64,000 nt of DNA, taken from assembly GCF_039526245.1 (NCBI RefSeq), contig NZ_BAAAIV010000007.1, forward strand, positions 23,232 to 87,231, given 5' to 3'. The stretch is from Arthrobacter_H rhombi. Lineage in GTDB: Bacteria; Actinomycetota; Actinomycetes; Actinomycetales; Micrococcaceae. A program made the translations under genes and the position numbers. Shown piece after piece: positions 40,255 through 49,543 of the stretch (the first letter of the stretch is position 1; every line of letters starts with the position of its first letter). The notes under the pieces were generated by a model that was given only the letters and a program-made list of their open reading frames with translations, did not search any database and was not told where the DNA came from.

Positions 40255-41319
40255 TCAGGCGCCGGGCGAATCCGACAGATCGGCAACTGTCGCCCCGAGG
40301 GCACCCAGGGCGGCGTCGGCATCCAGTGTCAGGCCCACACCGTGGGCACCGCCGCCGATCGAGATCCTCCGCCCGGTCATTTCCGCATCGGCGTAGACCG
40401 GCAGGGGACGGGCCGCGCCGAACGGGGTGATCGTCCCGCGTTCATACCCCGTGACGTCCTTCGCTTCCGCGGCATCGGGCATGGACAGGCGGTTGGTGCC
40501 CAGCAGGGCACGGAGTTTGGGCCAGGAGAACGTCCGATCCCCGGTCACCAGCACGAAGACGTAGTCGTCATCGCTGCGGCGCACCACCAGCGTCTTGATG
40601 AGGTCCCGTGGTGCGATGCCCCGGGCAGCCGCGGCCTCGGCCAGACTGGACACCTGGCCGTGGCGGGTCACCGTGACCTCCAGCCCGGCGGCGCGGGCCG
40701 CCGCTGCCGCCGGCCCGTCGTCGTGGCCACCGACCGGCGGAACTTCCGCCGCCGCGCCGGCTTCCGGCAGACTCGCGGCACCGCTCCCGGCGAGCCGGTA
40801 TCCGGATCCGTCGGGGGAGCGGGACACCAGGTGTGCGTCGACGAGATAGCGGCGCAGGGTCGCCGGATCGTCGGTGAGCTGGCCGAGGCGGGCGGTGATC
40901 CCCGGTTCCGTCAGGACCTCGCCGGCCGCCATCGATTGCCGGGCCGCCCATTGCAGCAGTGCGTGCCGCTGGGCCGGTTTGGCGGGGTAGGTGTGGATGC
41001 GGCCGTCCCGCACGAACCGGTCGATCAGCTCGTCGCCGGAGCGCGGGCGCGCCGCGGCGGCCGGGGCGGACAGCAGCGCGCGGAGCCCGGAGGCGTCGAC
41101 GCGCCATCCGCCGTCGTCCTCTGCTGCCAGCAGCCCGGCGGAGGCCAGCTGTGCCAGCCCTTTCTCCCGGCGCCGGTCCGTGACCGTGGCCTCGCGGCGC
41201 CGTGCCTCCTCGGCGATGACCTCGGCCAGCAGCAGGCGTTGTTCCGCGTTGGCCAGGGCCGCGATCACGGGCCGCCAGCCATCGGCGGCAGGTGCCGCCC
41301 CGTCGTCGTGCCGTGTCAT
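40255..41319 (-). CDS. DUF2087-YbaK fusion protein
   Basis: A 354-residue protein with two recognisable parts. Residues 95-176 fit DUF2087 (DGRIHTYPAKPAQRHALLQW, DDPATLRRYLVDAHLVSR), a domain usually linked to regulatory HTH proteins. Residues 205-350 fit the YbaK/EbsC aminoacyl-tRNA deacylase fold, with the conserved lysine K242 (LIKTLVV) and GYERGTITPFG at 291-301. A DUF2087 domain on a tRNA deacylase is unusual. The N-terminal 94 residues are helical. It converges on pheST; the upstream gene is the divergent PPTase. ATG 41319 avoids a basic extension to 41457. Confidence 0.82.
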   Translation of the reverse strand: MTRHDDGAAPAADGWRPVIAALANAEQRLLLAEVIAEEARRREATVTDRRREKGLAQLASAGLLAAEDDGGWRVDASGLRALLSAPAAAARPRSGDELIDRFVRDGRIHTYPAKPAQRHALLQWAARQSMAAGEVLTEPGITARLGQLTDDPATLRRYLVDAHLVSRSPDGSGYRLAGSGAASLPEAGAAAEVPPVGGHDDGPAAAAARAAGLEVTVTRHGQVSSLAEAAAARGIAPRDLIKTLVVRRSDDDYVFVLVTGDRTFSWPKLRALLGTNRLSMPDAAEAKDVTGYERGTITPFGAARPLPVYADAEMTGRRISIGGGAHGVGLTLDADAALGALGATVADLSDSPGA

Positions 41320-41433
41320 GGGTCTCCCGGGTGGTTGGTGCAGTGGTGGTGCCAGCCTATCCCCGGCGGAGTGGGACCCCACCGGCACCATAAACTGGAG
41401 GTCCGGACGGGCTGGACACGGCAAGGGGGAACG

Positions 41434-42228
41434 ATGACGGTGGCAGGACCGCGCCACACGGTGCTCAGCGCGGCGCCCTGGTCAGCGGCCGTCGGCCTGC
41501 CGCTGGCCTGGCTGGGGGAGGGCGAACGCGCCCGGGCTGCCGCCTACACGGGACCGGGGCACGACGGCGATGTGCCGGCACTCCACGGTGGTGCGGTGCT
41601 GCGCGAAGCCGACTCGCCCCGGGGCCGGTTCCTGGCCGGCCGGTTGCTGCTGCGCCAGTTGGCCGCCGACGCCTGGGCGTTGGGTGCGCCGGGGCGACTA
41701 CACGTGCACCAATGGTGCCCGGCGTGCGGTTCGGGGGCGCACGGTGGGCCGACGCTGCACCGGGACTCCCCACGCGTTGCGCTGGACCTCAGCTACAGCC
41801 GGTGTGCCGGGTGGTTCCTACTGGCCGGACGCCCGCACGCGGCGGGCGGGCCGGTGCGCCTGGGCGTGGACCTGGCCGACGCCGCGGACCCGGGGTTCGC
41901 CGGGGACGTGGGGTCGGCCTTGGATGAGGTGGTGCTCTCGGCGGGGGAACGGGAGCTGCTGGGCCGCGTGCCACCGCATGAACGGGCCGGCCAGCGGGCG
42001 CACTGGTGGGCCGCCAAGGAAGCCCTGGGCAAGGCGCTCGGCGCCGGGATCACCGGTGGCGCGGCCCCGCCGGTGGTGGCCGGCGCTGGCAGCGATCCGG
42101 CGTTGGAAGCCGCGGGTGCACTGGTGGACTGGCCGGCACTTCCAGCCGACGTCCCCGCCACCCTTACCGCGGCGTTGGTGCTGCTGCCGGCATTGGCGGC
42201 AGCTCCGGCTGGAACAACCACGGGCTGA
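41434..42228 (+). CDS. 4'-phosphopantetheinyl transferase (Sfp type)
   Basis: The 264-residue protein transfers phosphopantetheine from CoA to a carrier-protein serine. RLGVDLAD carries the GVD metal-binding motif and WWAAKEALGKALG the W..KEA..K motif. The length fits the two-lobe Sfp type used for NRPS/PKS carriers rather than short AcpS. ATG 41434 follows AAGGGGGA. The NRPS on the opposite strand is 1.3 kb downstream and has an apo-carrier serine, so the pairing is plausible. Its 3' end overlaps the M1 peptidase gene by 65 nt. Confidence 0.88.
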   Translation: MTVAGPRHTVLSAAPWSAAVGLPLAWLGEGERARAAAYTGPGHDGDVPALHGGAVLREADSPRGRFLAGRLLLRQLAADAWALGAPGRLHVHQWCPACGSGAHGGPTLHRDSPRVALDLSYSRCAGWFLLAGRPHAAGGPVRLGVDLADAADPGFAGDVGSALDEVVLSAGERELLGRVPPHERAGQRAHWWAAKEALGKALGAGITGGAAPPVVAGAGSDPALEAAGALVDWPALPADVPATLTAALVLLPALAAAPAGTTTG

Positions 42229-43522
42229 GCACGGCGTCCGCGTCGAAGCCTGCGGGGCCCCGCGCTTCCAGGAAGGCGGCAAACGCCGGGTAGTCGACGG
42301 ATCCGTGGCGGTTCTGCGCCACCCAGGCCCGCACCGTGGAGAAGAATTCCGCATCGCCGACGGCACAGCGCAGGGCGTGGACCGCCAGGGCGCCACGTTT
42401 GTAGACCCGGTCATCAAACATGTCCTCGGCGCCGGGACGGCCCACTTCCAGATCCTGTGGCCCGGCGGCGAGCAGTTCCCAGGCGGCGTTGGCCTGCGCG
42501 GCGCAGTCCAGCCCGCCGGAAGCGTCGGACCAGATCCATTCGGCGTAGCAGGCGAAGCCCTCGTGCATCCAGATGTCCTGCCAGCGTGAAGCGGTCAGCG
42601 AATTGCCGAACCACTGGTGGGAGAGCTCGTGGGCAATCAGCCGTTGCTGTTCCCAGCCGGGGGCCAGGTGGTTGCGGCCGATGATCGACAGGCCCTGGGC
42701 CTCCAACGGGATCTCAAGCTCGTCTTCGGTGACGACCACTGCATAGGCGTCGAACGGGTAGGGGCCGAACGCCTCGATGAACGTCGCCATCATCCGGGGC
42801 TGGTCCTTCAGCGCGGTGCGCGTCCGACGGGCCAGCACCGCCGGGGTGAAGGCCGTCTGGTGCGGGTCCTCCTCGCGCTCCGGTTCCAGCGGCTGGACCG
42901 TGTACCTGCCGATCTGCAGGGTCGCCAGGTAGGTGGCCATCGGTTCGGCCTGCCGGTACCTCCAGTGCTCCTGGCTGGCGGTGCGCCCATGGGCGACCAG
43001 TTCCCCGTTGGAGATGGCCCGGTAGCCGGCGTCCGTGCTGATCGCCAGTTCGAAGGTGGCTTTCTGGCTGGGGTGGTCGTTGCAGGGGAACCAGGTGGCC
43101 GCCCCGTTGGGCTGCCCGGCGACCAGGACCCCGTCCTCGAGTTCCTCCCACCCGACGTCGCCCCAGGTCCCCATGCGGGGTTGTGGGGTGCCGCCGTAAC
43201 GGATGTCCAGCTGCAGTTCGGCCCCGGCGGCGACCGGCTGGGCGGGGGTGATCAGCAGCTTGCCCCGACGCTGGCTGTACTTCGCCGCCTTCTTCCCATT
43301 GACCTGGACCTTGGAGGCCTGCAAGCCGATCAGGTCGACCTCGATACGGGCCAACTCCTCGACGGCCACCGCGGTGATGACCGCCCGGCCATCCAAACGG
43401 TTCCCGGCCAGCTTGCAGGAAAGATCCAGCGCGTAGTGCAGCACGCGGTACCCGGCGCTGCCCGATTCGGGCACGTAGGGATCGGGCAGCGCAGCGGGGG
43501 TGGGGGTGGTGTGGGTGCTCAT
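42164..43522 (-). CDS. M1 family metallopeptidase
   Basis: The 452-residue protein is an aminopeptidase-N-like zinc peptidase: HELSHQW at 298-304 and the second glutamate E321 (HEGFACYAEW). The canonical exopeptidase GxMEN is replaced by EAQGLSIIG near 274-282, as seen in many bacterial M1 proteins of this length. It lacks the long C-terminal ARM domain. The ATG overlaps the NRPS stop (ATGA), implying coupled translation. Whether it serves the NRPS product is unknown. Convergent overlap with the PPTase gene at its 3' end. Confidence 0.88.
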   Translation of the reverse strand: MSTHTTPTPAALPDPYVPESGSAGYRVLHYALDLSCKLAGNRLDGRAVITAVAVEELARIEVDLIGLQASKVQVNGKKAAKYSQRRGKLLITPAQPVAAGAELQLDIRYGGTPQPRMGTWGDVGWEELEDGVLVAGQPNGAATWFPCNDHPSQKATFELAISTDAGYRAISNGELVAHGRTASQEHWRYRQAEPMATYLATLQIGRYTVQPLEPEREEDPHQTAFTPAVLARRTRTALKDQPRMMATFIEAFGPYPFDAYAVVVTEDELEIPLEAQGLSIIGRNHLAPGWEQQRLIAHELSHQWFGNSLTASRWQDIWMHEGFACYAEWIWSDASGGLDCAAQANAAWELLAAGPQDLEVGRPGAEDMFDDRVYKRGALAVHALRCAVGDAEFFSTVRAWVAQNRHGSVDYPAFAAFLEARGPAGFDADAVLSPWLFQPELPPMPAAAPTPR

Positions 43523-46500
43523 GGGGTGGGTGGATTCCAAGGTTTCACGGGGTTTCCCATCCAGTAGCTGGACGGTGGGACGGTCTCCCCGCGCATGACC
43601 AGCGAGGCCGGGCCGACGGTGGCCCCGGCCGCCAAGGAGGCTGCGGGAAGGATGACGCCATGCGGACCCATGGTGGACCCTGCGCCGAGTTCCACCGTAT
43701 CAATGGCCATGACGCGATCGTGGAAGAGGTGGGTTTGCACCACGGTGCCGCGGTTGACCGTGCTGGAGTCGCCGAGGCGGACCAGATCCGGTTCAGGCAG
43801 CCAGTAGCTTTCACACCAGACGCCATGTCCGATCCTGGCACCGAGCAGGCGCAGCCACCACACCAGCGCCGGGGTACCGGACGCGGATCGGGCGAACCAC
43901 GGGGCGCAGACCATCTCGATGAAGGCGTCGACCACCTCGTTGCGCCAGATGAACGAGCTCCACAGCGGGTGCTCTCCGACGCGGATGGGACCCACCAGCA
44001 CCCACTTGGCCACAACGGCGCTTCCCGCCGCCACGGCGCCGGCGAGCAGGATCAGCAACCCGCTGAGCACCGCCGCCACCAGGTAGCCCAGCTGCAGGGC
44101 CAGCGCATCCATGGCCAGCATCAGCAGCACGGCGATGCCGACGGAGACCATGACCGGCACGGCACGGCACAGTTCCCACAGCGAGCGCAGGACCTTCAAC
44201 CGCATCGGCGGGTGGTACGTCAGCTCGTCGTCGGAGGCGATCGCGGTGCGGCGCAGTCTGACGGGCGGACTACCCAGCCATGAGGTCCCCGCCTTGGCCT
44301 TGGACGGCGTGGCGGAGAGGACGGCCACCAGCGAGTTCTTCGGCACGCGGCGCCCGGCACCGGCCATGCCGGAGTTCCCGAGGAACGCCCGCTTGCCGAT
44401 CTTGGCGGGGGCCACATGCATCCAGCCGCCGCCGAGCTCGTAGGAGGCGACCATGGTGTCGTCGGCCAGGAAGGCGCCGTGCCCGATGGTGGTCATCTTG
44501 GGCAACAGCAACACGGTGGAGGCCTCGACGTTGCGTCCGACCCGCGCCCCGAGCAGGCGCAGCCACACCGGGGTGAAGAGGCTGGCATACAGCGGGAACA
44601 GGAGGTCGCGGGCCATGTCCAGCAGGCGTTCGGTGGCCCAGATCTGCCAGCCGACCCGGCCGCGCGCCGGATGCCACCCGGCCACGATGCCGATCGAGAG
44701 CAGCCGCACCGAGGCCAGGATCAGGACCATGTTTCCGCCGAACCAGACAACGGCCGCCAACGGGATGGCAGCGGCGACGGTGGGCAGCGCGCCGGAGAGG
44801 GACGTGCCGCCGGAGAGCAGGGAAGACACGACGAGGACGGCGGCCAGGCTGCTGATCCAGGGGATCAGCGAGAGCAGGCCGGCGGCCAGCGCGTAGGCGA
44901 TGGTCCCGGCACCACGGGTCACCTGGCGTTCGGCCGGCCAGGGGTGGCGGGCCTTGCCGGTGCGGGTGGCCGGGGAACCGGAATAGCGGCCGCGGTCCTT
45001 GGTCCTGCCGGAAACCGCGGAGCCGGGTTCGATCTCGGTGTCCTCCCCGACAATTGCACCGGGCAGCAGGGTACTGCGTGCCCCGATGGTCGCGCCGCGG
45101 CCGATGTCGATGGCCCCGATGTGGATGCGGTCGCCCTCGAGCCAGTAGCCGGAGAGATCGACCTCGGGTTCAATGGACGCGTCACGGCCCACCCGGAGCA
45201 TTCCCGTGACCGGCGGAACCGAATGCAGGTTCACGTCGCTGCCGATCTTCGCACCCAAGGCCCGGGCATAGTACGGGACCCACGGGGCGCTGGCCAAGGA
45301 CACCGGATCGACCAGGTCGGCGATGTGCTGGGCCAACCACAGGCGGAGATGGACCCTCCCCGAACGCGGGTAGGAACCGGGCTCCAGGCCACGCAACAGC
45401 AGCCGGGCGCTGGCCACCGAGATCACCATCCGGCCCGCCGGGCTGACGAAGACGAGCAGGCAGGCCGCCACCCACCACCACGACAGCGTCGGAGCGCCGG
45501 GGAGCACCCCGGTGGCGGCCAGGAGGTTGTTGAGCACCATGAGATACGTCAGCCAGCGCATGCCCACCAGGATCAGCAGGGGAGCCGCCATCACCGTCTG
45601 GAAGACCTGGGCCTTGCGGGTGGTGCGGGCGATGACCCGCGGCTCGACCGGGGGCCCCACGGCTGCCGTACCGGCGAGGGCCTCGATGAGGGAACCGACC
45701 CGGGGGTGTGAGTACACCTCGCCGACGGTGACCGTCGGGTAGCGCTCGCGCAGGGCCGAGACGAGCCGGGCCGCGGTCAGCGAGCCGCCCCCGCTGGCAA
45801 AGAAATCGGTGTCGAGGCTGCCGACCTTCGAGCCCAGCACCGCTTCCCACTGCCCCACGATCCACGTGGCGTCGGCATCGAGCGCCGGCAGCACCGCGTC
45901 GTCGTCGGCGTCAGCGGCTCCGGGGAGGGGCCAGGGGAGTTGGTGGCGGTCCACCTTGCCACTGGTCTTGGTGGGGAGGGAATCGACGACGGTCAACAGC
46001 GGGATGAGCGCTGCCGGGAGTTCGGTGGCGAGTGCGTCGCGGGCTGCAGCGGTGTCGAAGCCCTCCGGAGCTGCCAGGTATCCGACCAGGATCTGGTTGC
46101 CCGCGGCGGTGGTCTGGACGGCGGCTGCGGCACCTGCCACTCCGGGAAGCGCCTGCAGGGCGGAATCGACTTCACCGAGTTCGATGCGCCGTCCGCCGAG
46201 TTTGACCTGGTCGTCGGCGCGTCCGACGAAGATGAGGCCCTCAGGGTCGTAGGTGACCAGGTCCCCGCTGCGGTAGGCCCGCTCCCAGCCCAGGGTTTCC
46301 ATGGGCGCGTACTTCAGGGCGTCCATCTCGGCGTCCAGATAGCGGGCGAGCCCGACACCGCCGATGATCAGTTCCCCGGTCCCGCCCGCGGCGACGGGGT
46401 GGCCCTGCTGATCCACGATGGCCAGGTCCCACCCGTCCAGCGGCAGCCCGATGCGGATCGGCCCCTCGCCGCTCATCAGGGCACCGCAGGCGACCACGGT

Positions 46501-47391
46501 TGCCTCGGTGGGACCGTAGGTGTTCCAGACCTCGCGTTCGGGCACCGCCAGCCGGGCGGCCAGTTCGGGTGGGCACGCCTCGCCGCCGAAGATCAGCAAC
46601 CTGACGTTCTCCAGCGCTTCGGGCGGCCACAAGGCAGCGAGCGTGGGAACTGTGGAGACCACGGTGATGCCCCGGGTCATGAGCCAGGGCCCCAGGTCGA
46701 CGCCGGAGCGCACCAGCGAGCGTGGGGCGGGCACCAGGCAGGCACCGTACCGCCAGGCCAACCACATTTCCTCGCAGGAGGCGTCGAAGGCCACGGAGAG
46801 CCCGGCCAGCACCCGGTCCTCCGGGCCCAGGGGGTGCTGTTGCAGGAAGAGGCGGGCCTCGGCGTCCACGAAGGCCGCGGCGGAGCGGTGCGTGACGGCC
46901 ACGCCCTTGGGTTTGCCGGTGGAACCCGAGGTGAAGATGATCCACGCGTCGTCAGTGGGGCCGCAGGGCCGCGGCGCCGGGTGCGGTGCCTGGCGATCCG
47001 GGGCGATGGTGGCGTCGCCCCCGGTGCGCAGGATGGCGGCGACACCCGCCTCGGTGAAGACGGTCCGGGCGCGCTCGTCGGGATCGTCGGCATCGACGGG
47101 CACGTAGGCGGCACCGATGAACAACGTCGCCAGGATGGAGATGTAGAGCTCCCGCGTACCGGACGCTATGCGGATGCCGATCCGGTCGCCGGCACCCAGG
47201 CCCCGGGCGTGGAGTTCCTGTGCCCGGGCCTTCACTTCGTGCACCAGGTCCGCGTAGTTCAGTTGCACGTCGCCGTCGTCCAGGGCCGGGGCTTCCGGGT
47301 GCGCCTGGGCGCTGGCGAGCAGGATGTCGATGAGGGTCCGTGCCTCCGGCGTGCGTTCGCTACCGGGAAGCTGAGCCGGACCTCCGCTCAC
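43519..47391 (-). CDS. Pls/PosA-like single-module non-ribosomal peptide synthetase
   Basis: A 1290-residue NRPS. The adenylation domain (about 20-500) has TSGSTGKPKG at 154-163 and YRSGDL; the carrier domain (about 505-580) has serine S537 in GGGSLTAAR. Instead of a condensation or thioesterase domain, it continues with several membrane segments and three regions of left-handed beta-helix/hexapeptide repeats (ARVGRNVEASTVLL, IGKRAFLGN, ELGAGSTMGPHG). This architecture matches epsilon-poly-lysine synthetase Pls and related PosA-type enzymes that link basic amino acids. The substrate is not predicted. Start GTG 47391 overlaps the quinone oxidoreductase stop. Confidence 0.85.
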   Translation of the reverse strand: MSGGPAQLPGSERTPEARTLIDILLASAQAHPEAPALDDGDVQLNYADLVHEVKARAQELHARGLGAGDRIGIRIASGTRELYISILATLFIGAAYVPVDADDPDERARTVFTEAGVAAILRTGGDATIAPDRQAPHPAPRPCGPTDDAWIIFTSGSTGKPKGVAVTHRSAAAFVDAEARLFLQQHPLGPEDRVLAGLSVAFDASCEEMWLAWRYGACLVPAPRSLVRSGVDLGPWLMTRGITVVSTVPTLAALWPPEALENVRLLIFGGEACPPELAARLAVPEREVWNTYGPTEATVVACGALMSGEGPIRIGLPLDGWDLAIVDQQGHPVAAGGTGELIIGGVGLARYLDAEMDALKYAPMETLGWERAYRSGDLVTYDPEGLIFVGRADDQVKLGGRRIELGEVDSALQALPGVAGAAAAVQTTAAGNQILVGYLAAPEGFDTAAARDALATELPAALIPLLTVVDSLPTKTSGKVDRHQLPWPLPGAADADDDAVLPALDADATWIVGQWEAVLGSKVGSLDTDFFASGGGSLTAARLVSALRERYPTVTVGEVYSHPRVGSLIEALAGTAAVGPPVEPRVIARTTRKAQVFQTVMAAPLLILVGMRWLTYLMVLNNLLAATGVLPGAPTLSWWWVAACLLVFVSPAGRMVISVASARLLLRGLEPGSYPRSGRVHLRLWLAQHIADLVDPVSLASAPWVPYYARALGAKIGSDVNLHSVPPVTGMLRVGRDASIEPEVDLSGYWLEGDRIHIGAIDIGRGATIGARSTLLPGAIVGEDTEIEPGSAVSGRTKDRGRYSGSPATRTGKARHPWPAERQVTRGAGTIAYALAAGLLSLIPWISSLAAVLVVSSLLSGGTSLSGALPTVAAAIPLAAVVWFGGNMVLILASVRLLSIGIVAGWHPARGRVGWQIWATERLLDMARDLLFPLYASLFTPVWLRLLGARVGRNVEASTVLLLPKMTTIGHGAFLADDTMVASYELGGGWMHVAPAKIGKRAFLGNSGMAGAGRRVPKNSLVAVLSATPSKAKAGTSWLGSPPVRLRRTAIASDDELTYHPPMRLKVLRSLWELCRAVPVMVSVGIAVLLMLAMDALALQLGYLVAAVLSGLLILLAGAVAAGSAVVAKWVLVGPIRVGEHPLWSSFIWRNEVVDAFIEMVCAPWFARSASGTPALVWWLRLLGARIGHGVWCESYWLPEPDLVRLGDSSTVNRGTVVQTHLFHDRVMAIDTVELGAGSTMGPHGVILPAASLAAGATVGPASLVMRGETVPPSSYWMGNPVKPWNPPTP

Positions 47392-48374
47392 GCCGGCGTC
47401 CCGGACGTTCCCGGAACCAGGAGGACCTTGCCCGTCGTCGCCCGCGATTCCAGGGCGGTGTGCGCCGCACCGGCGTCCTCGAGGGCGAAGCGCTCGCCGA
47501 TGGCGACCTGCAGTGTGCCGGCGGCGACCAGATCGAAGAGTTCCGCTGAGCGCCAGCGCCGCTCATCGGCGTCGAGCAGGAAGTCAGCGATCTTGGGGCG
47601 TGTCACGGTCAGCGACCCATGGGCGTTGAGCTGCTGCAGGTCGAACGGCGGGACCTGGCCCGAGGCGCCGCCGAACAAGACCAGGGTGCCCCGGGTGCGC
47701 AGCGAGTCCAACGATCCCTCGAAGGTGTCCTTGCCGATGCCGTCGTAGACCGCGGCCACCCCGACCCCGCCGGTGATGTCACGGACCCGGTCCGGGACCT
47801 CGTCATAGGACAGGACGTGGTCGGCTCCGGCGGCCCGGGCCAACTCGGCCTTCGCGGGGGTGGAGGTGGTGGTGATGACCGTGGCGCCGCGGAGCTTAAG
47901 CAGCTGGATGAGCAGCTGGCCCACCCCACCGGCCCCTGCGTAGGTGAGCACGGTGTCCCCGGGCTGGACATGGTAGCTGTTGTTGATCAGGTAGTGGGCG
48001 GTCATGCCCTGCAGTGGCAGCGCCGCGGCGACCTCGTCGGAGACCGTGGCGGGAACGGACAACGCCTTTTCGGCGTCGAGCACCATGTATTCGGCGTAGC
48101 TGCCTGTTCCCTCGGCGGTGGCCACCCGATCGCCGACGGAGAAGCCCTCCACCCCCGGGCCCACTTCCTCGACGGTGCCGGCTCCCTCGGAACCGGGAAC
48201 CAGCGGGTACTGCACCGAGTAGACGCCGGAGCGCTGGTAGGTTTCAATGAAGTTCACGCCGGCCGCGGCGATGCGGACCAGCAGCTGTCCGCGGGCGGGG
48301 GTGGGCCGGTCCACCTCGATCTTCTCGAAGACCTCGGGTCCTCCGGCCTGGGGGATCTGCAGTGCATACGGCAT
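47388..48374 (-). CDS. NADPH:quinone oxidoreductase (MDR family)
   Basis: A 328-residue quinone-oxidoreductase-type medium-chain dehydrogenase with GroES-like N-terminus (AAGVNFIETYQRSGVY) and NADPH fold (YAGAGGVGQLLIQLLKLRGATV). It probably reduces quinones in one-electron steps. AAGGAG lies before its ATG and TAAGGT upstream is a possible -10, giving a short leader. The following NRPS overlaps its stop (GTGA). Role together with the NRPS is unknown; it may only be a shared transcript. Confidence 0.9.
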   Translation of the reverse strand: MPYALQIPQAGGPEVFEKIEVDRPTPARGQLLVRIAAAGVNFIETYQRSGVYSVQYPLVPGSEGAGTVEEVGPGVEGFSVGDRVATAEGTGSYAEYMVLDAEKALSVPATVSDEVAAALPLQGMTAHYLINNSYHVQPGDTVLTYAGAGGVGQLLIQLLKLRGATVITTTSTPAKAELARAAGADHVLSYDEVPDRVRDITGGVGVAAVYDGIGKDTFEGSLDSLRTRGTLVLFGGASGQVPPFDLQQLNAHGSLTVTRPKIADFLLDADERRWRSAELFDLVAAGTLQVAIGERFALEDAGAAHTALESRATTGKVLLVPGTSGTPA

Positions 48375-48462
48375 GGTGTCGCTCCTTCGGGCATGATGAT
48401 GGCAACCACCTTAGGCCGTGCAGGTGAACAACGGGTGTCACCGCCGTCGTGCCCCGCGTCAC

Positions 48463-48492
48463 TATGAATAATTATTAGCCATGGTGCATAAG
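48463..48492 (+). promoter_or_regulatory. Candidate ARG boxes before argC
   Basis: TATGAATAATTATTA (48463-48477) and the following ATGGTGCATAAG (48481-48492) resemble tandem ARG boxes (TGAAT..ATTCA and CATAA-type halves) that ArgR binds. They lie upstream of TAGGCT at 48500-48505. Confidence 0.6.
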
Positions 48493-48499
48493 TTCGTTG

Positions 48500-48505
48500 T
48501 AGGCT
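48500..48505 (+). promoter_or_regulatory. Candidate leaderless -10 element of argC
   Basis: TAGGCT lies 6 nt before the argC ATG, next to the ARG-box region, so ArgR would compete with polymerase. No ribosome site is present. Confidence 0.5.
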
Positions 48506-48511
48506 GGTGCC

Positions 48512-49543
48512 ATGAGTATTTCGGTAGCCGTTTCCGGGGCCAGTGGATATGCAGGCGGTGAGGTGCTGCGGCTGTTGGCCCACCATCCCGACGTCACGAT
48601 CGGGGCCATCACCGCGCACAGCAACGCCGGCCAGCGACTGGGCGACCTGCAGCCGCACCTGCACGCGCTCGCCGACCGCACCCTGGTGGACACCACCGCT
48701 GAAAACCTGGCCGGGCACGACGTCGTCGTCCTCGCCCTGCCGCACGGGGCCAGTGCGGGGATCGCCGCCCAGCTGCCGGCCGGCACGCTGGTCATCGATG
48801 CGGGGGCCGACCACCGCCTCGAATCCCCGGATGCCTGGGGAAAGTTCTATGGGGGCGAGCACGCCGGGCACTGGCCGTACGGGTTGCCCGAACTGCCCGG
48901 CCAGCGCGCGAAGCTGCGCGGGGCCACGCGCATCGCGGTTCCCGGCTGCTACCCGACCTCGGCCCAGCTGGCCCTGGTCCCCGGCTTCGCCGCCGGACTG
49001 CTCGAGGCCCAGGACGTGGTCATCGTCTCGGCCTCCGGGACCTCCGGCGCGGGCAAGTCGTTGAAACCGCACCTGCTCGGCTCCGAGGTCATGGGCGGCA
49101 TGAGCCCCTATGGCGTCGGGGGAGGACACCGCCACACCCCCGAAATGGAACAGGGCTTCAGCGCCGCAGCCGGTGAACCGGTCGGCGTCTCCTTCACCCC
49201 CACGCTGGCACCCATGGCCCGCGGCATCCTGGCCACCGCGACGGCCCGGGTCAAGCCCGGCGTCGACGCCACGGCCCTGCGCGCGGCCTGGCGGGCCGCC
49301 TACGCCGACGAGCCGTTCGTCCACCTGCTGCCCGAGGGCCAGTGGCCGGCCACCAAGGCGGTCCAGGGCTCCAACCACGCCACGCTGCAGCTGGCCTTCG
49401 ACGAGCACGCAGGACGCGTGATCGTGGTCTGCGCCATCGACAACCTCGTCAAGGGCACCGCCGGCGGAGCAGTGCAGTCCATGAACATCGCCCTGGGCCT
49501 GCCCGAAACCCGCGGACTCGAACTGGAAGGCATCGCCCCATGA
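48512..49543 (+). CDS. argC: N-acetyl-gamma-glutamyl-phosphate reductase ArgC
   Basis: ArgC reduces N-acetylglutamyl phosphate to the semialdehyde. The 343-residue protein has GASGYAGGEVLRLL near 10-23, the catalytic cysteine C146 (VPGCYPTSAQLALVP) and the later HRHTPEMEQ segment with the active-site histidine. First gene of argCJBDFR; argJ overlaps by 4 nt. It probably is leaderless and controlled by ArgR through the upstream boxes. Confidence 0.97.
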   Translation: MSISVAVSGASGYAGGEVLRLLAHHPDVTIGAITAHSNAGQRLGDLQPHLHALADRTLVDTTAENLAGHDVVVLALPHGASAGIAAQLPAGTLVIDAGADHRLESPDAWGKFYGGEHAGHWPYGLPELPGQRAKLRGATRIAVPGCYPTSAQLALVPGFAAGLLEAQDVVIVSASGTSGAGKSLKPHLLGSEVMGGMSPYGVGGGHRHTPEMEQGFSAAAGEPVGVSFTPTLAPMARGILATATARVKPGVDATALRAAWRAAYADEPFVHLLPEGQWPATKAVQGSNHATLQLAFDEHAGRVIVVCAIDNLVKGTAGGAVQSMNIALGLPETRGLELEGIAP

